Source: Methanomicrobiales archaeon (GTDB lineage: Archaea > Halobacteriota > Methanomicrobia > Methanomicrobiales > Methanoculleaceae). Taken from it: DNA of 6,477 nucleotides. The stretch is from positions 1 through 6,477 of the forward strand of contig JAGVUK010000193.1 of assembly GCA_019136335.1 (NCBI GenBank), read 5' to 3'. The notes under the pieces are model-generated. The model ran no database searches. It was not told where the DNA came from and saw only the letters and a list, made by a program, of their open reading frames with translations. The translations under genes and the position numbers were made by a program. Position 1 is the first letter of the stretch. Every line of letters begins with the position of its first letter. Positions 4,951-6,477 of the stretch are shown in pieces.

Positions 4951-5835
4951 ATGGACTGGTTGCTCATTGTTCTGACCGTGGCGGGCCTCTCGGTCTTCGA
5001 GATCGTCTCAAGCATTGACAACGCCATCATCAACGCCGACGTCCTCGCGACGATGGGGGAGAAGGCCCGCAGGTGGTTTCTCCTCTGGGGCCTGATCTTC
5101 GCGGTCTTCGTGGTCCGGGGGCTCCTCCCGTGGCTGATCGTCTGGGCGACGACTCCGTCGCTTGGGCCCATCGGAGCGCTGCTTGCGACGTTCTCAAGCG
5201 ACCCTGCGGTCGTGGCCGCGATCGAGGAGTCGGCCCCGGTCCTCCTGATCTTCGGAGGAATGTTCCTCGTCCTCCTCTTCTTCCACTGGCTCTTTGTCGA
5301 GGAGAAGACCTGCGGGCTCCGGAGCGAAGCGTTCTTCTCCCGGCAGAGTGTCTGGTTCTATGCCGTTGCCTCGATCCTGCTTGCTGTGATCGTCTGGTTC
5401 GCCCTTCAGATCGACACCCTGATGGGATTCGCGGCCGTGCTCGGTTCAACCGCCTTCTTCATCGTCCACGGGTTCCGGCAGAACGCCGAGGTGCAGGAAG
5501 CCAGGCTCCGGCGGCCCGGGATGTCGGACTTCTCAAAGATCGCGTACCTTGAGGTCCTCGACGCAACCTTCTCGATCGACGGCGTCATCGGGGCGTTCGC
5601 CTTCACCCTCTCGGTCCCGCTCATCCTGATCGGGAACGGCATCGGGGCCGTTGTGGTCAGGGAACTGACCGTCCGGGGCGTCGACAAGATCCGGAGTTAC
5701 TGTTTCCTCAAGAACGGGGCGATGTACTCCATCCTGGTGCTCGGCACGATCATGCTCGCCGACAGTTTCGGGTTCCACATCCCTACCTGGCTCTCGCCGA
5801 TAGCGACGTTCGGCATCGTCGGCTACTTCCTCTAA
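4951..5835 (+). CDS. DUF475/TerC-like integral membrane protein
   Basis: This 294-residue hydrophobic protein matches the DUF475 family, related to TerC and the wider LysE-type transporters, some of which export metal ions. The two halves carry the typical mirrored acidic motifs inside membrane helices: FEIVSSIDNAIINA at residues 16-29 (Glu17, Asp23, Asn24) and LEVLDATFSIDGVIGAFAF at 200-218 (Glu201, Asp204, Asp210). Hydrophobic segments lie at about 2-22, 42-65, 95-116, 132-152, 156-174, 209-237, 256-271 and 276-294. A charged loop at 175-198 is probably cytoplasmic. The substrate is unknown; a divalent metal ion is the best guess from the family. ATG 4951 is preferred over GTG 4927 because TATA spacing predicts a near-leaderless transcript and homology starts at MDWLL. 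The protein ends abruptly in the last hydrophobic segment, and its stop overlaps the first recognisable codon of a broken flavin reductase gene, so its C-terminus may be slightly clipped. Confidence 0.88.
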   Translation: MDWLLIVLTVAGLSVFEIVSSIDNAIINADVLATMGEKARRWFLLWGLIFAVFVVRGLLPWLIVWATTPSLGPIGALLATFSSDPAVVAAIEESAPVLLIFGGMFLVLLFFHWLFVEEKTCGLRSEAFFSRQSVWFYAVASILLAVIVWFALQIDTLMGFAAVLGSTAFFIVHGFRQNAEVQEARLRRPGMSDFSKIAYLEVLDATFSIDGVIGAFAFTLSVPLILIGNGIGAVVVRELTVRGVDKIRSYCFLKNGAMYSILVLGTIMLADSFGFHIPTWLSPIATFGIVGYFL

Positions 5836-6037
5836 AGCGATCCATTGGCCCGCGGACCCTCCTCTATCCTCATCCCGACCTGATCATCGGGACCTACGGT
5901 CCCGGCGGCCGGCCGGACGCCATGGCCGCTGCATGGGGCGGCATCTGTTCCTCCCGCCCCCCGGCGGTCGCGGTCTCGGTCCAGAAGACCCGGCAGACCT
6001 ATGAGAACCTGATCGAGCGGCGCGAGTTCACCTCGTT

Positions 6038-6078
6038 GGGCAAGGAGGCCCCCTGCGCAAGCGGGGGAGGAATTGCCC
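6038..6078 (+). repeat. Left-end hairpin of the IS605-like element
   Basis: GGGCAA (6038-6043) pairs with TTGCCC (6073-6078). Inside, CCCCC (6049-6053) pairs with GGGGG (6063-6067), followed by GC/GC and a GCAA tetraloop, with one bulged T. The purine strips GGAGG and AGGAA form the internal loop. The shape is suited to recognition of single-stranded DNA by a TnpA transposase or to folding as RNA. Confidence 0.7.
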
Positions 6079-6205
6079 ATCCGCAATGTTTTTGTGTTCT
6101 GGAGTCGATACTGCGGGTACTGGCGCACTGACGCTGACTCCTGAAGAGGAGGTTTCAACCACACTACTTGCGTATGATGTGCGCCGATGGGGAGATGGTA
6201 AGTAG

Positions 6206-6364
6206 CCGGTGATTCCGTGGTTCCACGGATAATCGGTAGGGGCCGCGTCAACCGGCCTGCACGAATAAGGCTGGATAAAGCAACCTTCGGGCGAATTAAA
6301 TTGCATCGTTGCGGCTTCCATGGGTCCCTCGTTGCAAACCCCCTCCGCTAGGAGGGGTAGTTGA
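6206..6364 (+). ncRNA. Candidate omega-RNA-like scaffold in the right half of the insertion
   Basis: The region contains several short stems: CCGTGG/CCACGG (6215-6220 with 6223-6228), GGCCG/CGGCC (6241-6245 with 6253-6257) and CCCCTCC/GGAGGGG (6340-6346 with 6351-6357). In autonomous IS605-group elements the right end is transcribed as the omega RNA of TnpB, and the guide is the flanking DNA just after the element. Here that would be the flavin reductase sequence from 6366 onwards. No TnpB is encoded in the window, so any function would be in trans. This is inference from position and structure only. Confidence 0.3.
6340..6357 (+). repeat. Right-end hairpin of the IS605-like element
   Basis: A perfect seven-base-pair stem, CCCCTCC and GGAGGGG, closes a GCTA loop seven bases from the right border (TAGTTGA). 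It corresponds to the right imperfect palindrome of IS200/IS605 elements. Confidence 0.7.
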
Positions 6365-6477
6365 CGATCAGCATACCCTCGGTGGACTACATCCGGGAGG
6401 CGGACTACTTCGGCATCGTCTCCGGCCGCGACACGGACAAGTTCGCGGCGACCGGGCTCTCGCCTGTGAAAGCCGAC

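Larger units (their letters stand above)
6031..6364 (+). mobile_element. Non-autonomous IS200/IS605-like element (PATE) inserted in the flavin reductase gene
   Basis: The 334-base insertion has exact borders, defined by the interrupted reading frame; they could shift by one base to 6032-6365. There is no target duplication and there are no terminal inverted repeats. Each end instead has a subterminal hairpin on the same strand: 6038-6078 at the left and 6340-6357 at the right. The motif CCTCGTTG occurs directly before the left hairpin (6031-6038) and again four bases before the right one (6327-6334), the place where IS200/IS605 elements keep the guide bases that pair with the cleavage sites. 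The left flank is TTCA(C) and the right tip is TTGA(C). There is no open TnpA or TnpB gene. A 39-codon frame at 6086-6205 could be the last part of a tnpB gene, but I cannot confirm that. Family membership is inferred from architecture, not from a known sequence match. Confidence 0.75.
5835..6477 (+). pseudogene. Flavin reductase (flavoredoxin family) gene, without start codon and split by an insertion
   Basis: Homology to flavoredoxin-type FMN-binding flavin reductases starts at 5835 with KRSIGPRTLLYPHP and continues as LIIGTYGPGGRPDAMAAAWG, ICSSRPPAVAVSV and YENLIERREFT to 6030. It is then interrupted and resumes at 6366 as ISIPSVDYIREADYFGIVSG and DTDKFAATGLSPVKAD, open to the window edge. 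Joining 6031 to 6366 restores codons EFTISIPS exactly in frame, so the 334 bases between are a clean insertion. Intact members carry Met directly before the KRS-type segment; here the preceding codon is CTA, and the first AAG shares its first A with the TAA stop of the upstream gene. No in-frame ATG, GTG or TTG with a ribosome-binding site is available upstream. The family binds FMN and transfers electrons from donors such as ferredoxin or NAD(P)H. The 3' end lies outside the window, so more damage cannot be excluded. Confidence 0.85.

Noticed and set aside
5922..6131. A 69-codon plus-strand frame from ATG 5922
   Set aside because: It is a chimera. It starts inside the flavin reductase remnant (from DAMAAAWG) and runs into the insertion, where it no longer matches anything. 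It is not an independent gene.
5832..6321. Two minus-strand frames across the insertion (139 and 97 codons)
   Set aside because: They run antisense to the flavin reductase remnant or through structured non-coding sequence, with no domain and no ribosome-binding site.
6206..6364. The structured insertion as a CRISPR array or a tRNA gene
   Set aside because: No regularly spaced repeat units are present (only an 8-base motif occurring twice), and no cloverleaf with TTCGA arm and anticodon stem can be drawn. The hairpins fit transposon ends better.

Overview
The window looks like a GC-rich methanogenic archaeon, most likely of the Methanomicrobiales (Methanoculleus-like). That placement is an inference. 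It rests on the gene set (an archaeal Mrp/Nbp35 ATPase, an archaeal-type RNase HI, TrmO, tandem PEBP genes, a CBS protein, a flavoredoxin-type flavin reductase and an aldehyde ferredoxin oxidoreductase relic), on AT-rich TATA-like boxes placed ahead of Shine-Dalgarno sites, and on short oligo-T termination signals. No rRNA, tRNA or CRISPR array is visible.

Left part (1-1640). A partial unknown gene and a complete Mrp-type Fe-S carrier ATPase lie on the minus strand behind a clear TATA box. Next to them is a decayed locus with two relics. One is the 3' two-thirds of a moaD-like sulfur-carrier gene (minus strand). The other is a shrunken aldehyde ferredoxin oxidoreductase gene (plus strand), reduced to a short N-terminal piece with a frameshift joined directly to its extreme C-terminus. 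The relics point away from each other and both lack their 5' ends. The simplest reading is that a deletion removed a divergent promoter and the start of both genes, and that a second deletion removed the centre of the oxidoreductase gene.

Middle part (1644-4835). rnhA (RNase HI) and trmO form a minus-strand pair. Divergent from them is a plus-strand run: a PRPP-type phosphoribosyltransferase, then two tandem PEBP/YbhB-like proteins. The second PEBP paralogue has lost every acidic and histidine residue expected in the ligand pocket while keeping the fold. A two-CBS-domain protein converges on them from the right.

Right part (4836-6477). The CBS gene and a DUF475/TerC-like membrane protein diverge from a 115 bp region holding a TATA-like box for each direction. 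A flavin reductase (flavoredoxin family) gene follows the membrane protein but is broken twice. It has no recognisable start codon, its homology beginning on top of the upstream stop codon, and it is split by a 334 bp insertion. The insertion has no open transposase, no target duplication, a structured hairpin at each end, and the same 8-base motif immediately 5' of the left hairpin and four bases 5' of the right one. This is the architecture of a non-autonomous IS200/IS605 element (PATE). Its right half may be a relic omega-RNA scaffold. Its right end also places a GGAGGGG motif and a TTG codon in frame with the remaining flavin reductase codons. This insertion and the oxidoreductase/moaD relic are the most informative parts of the window.
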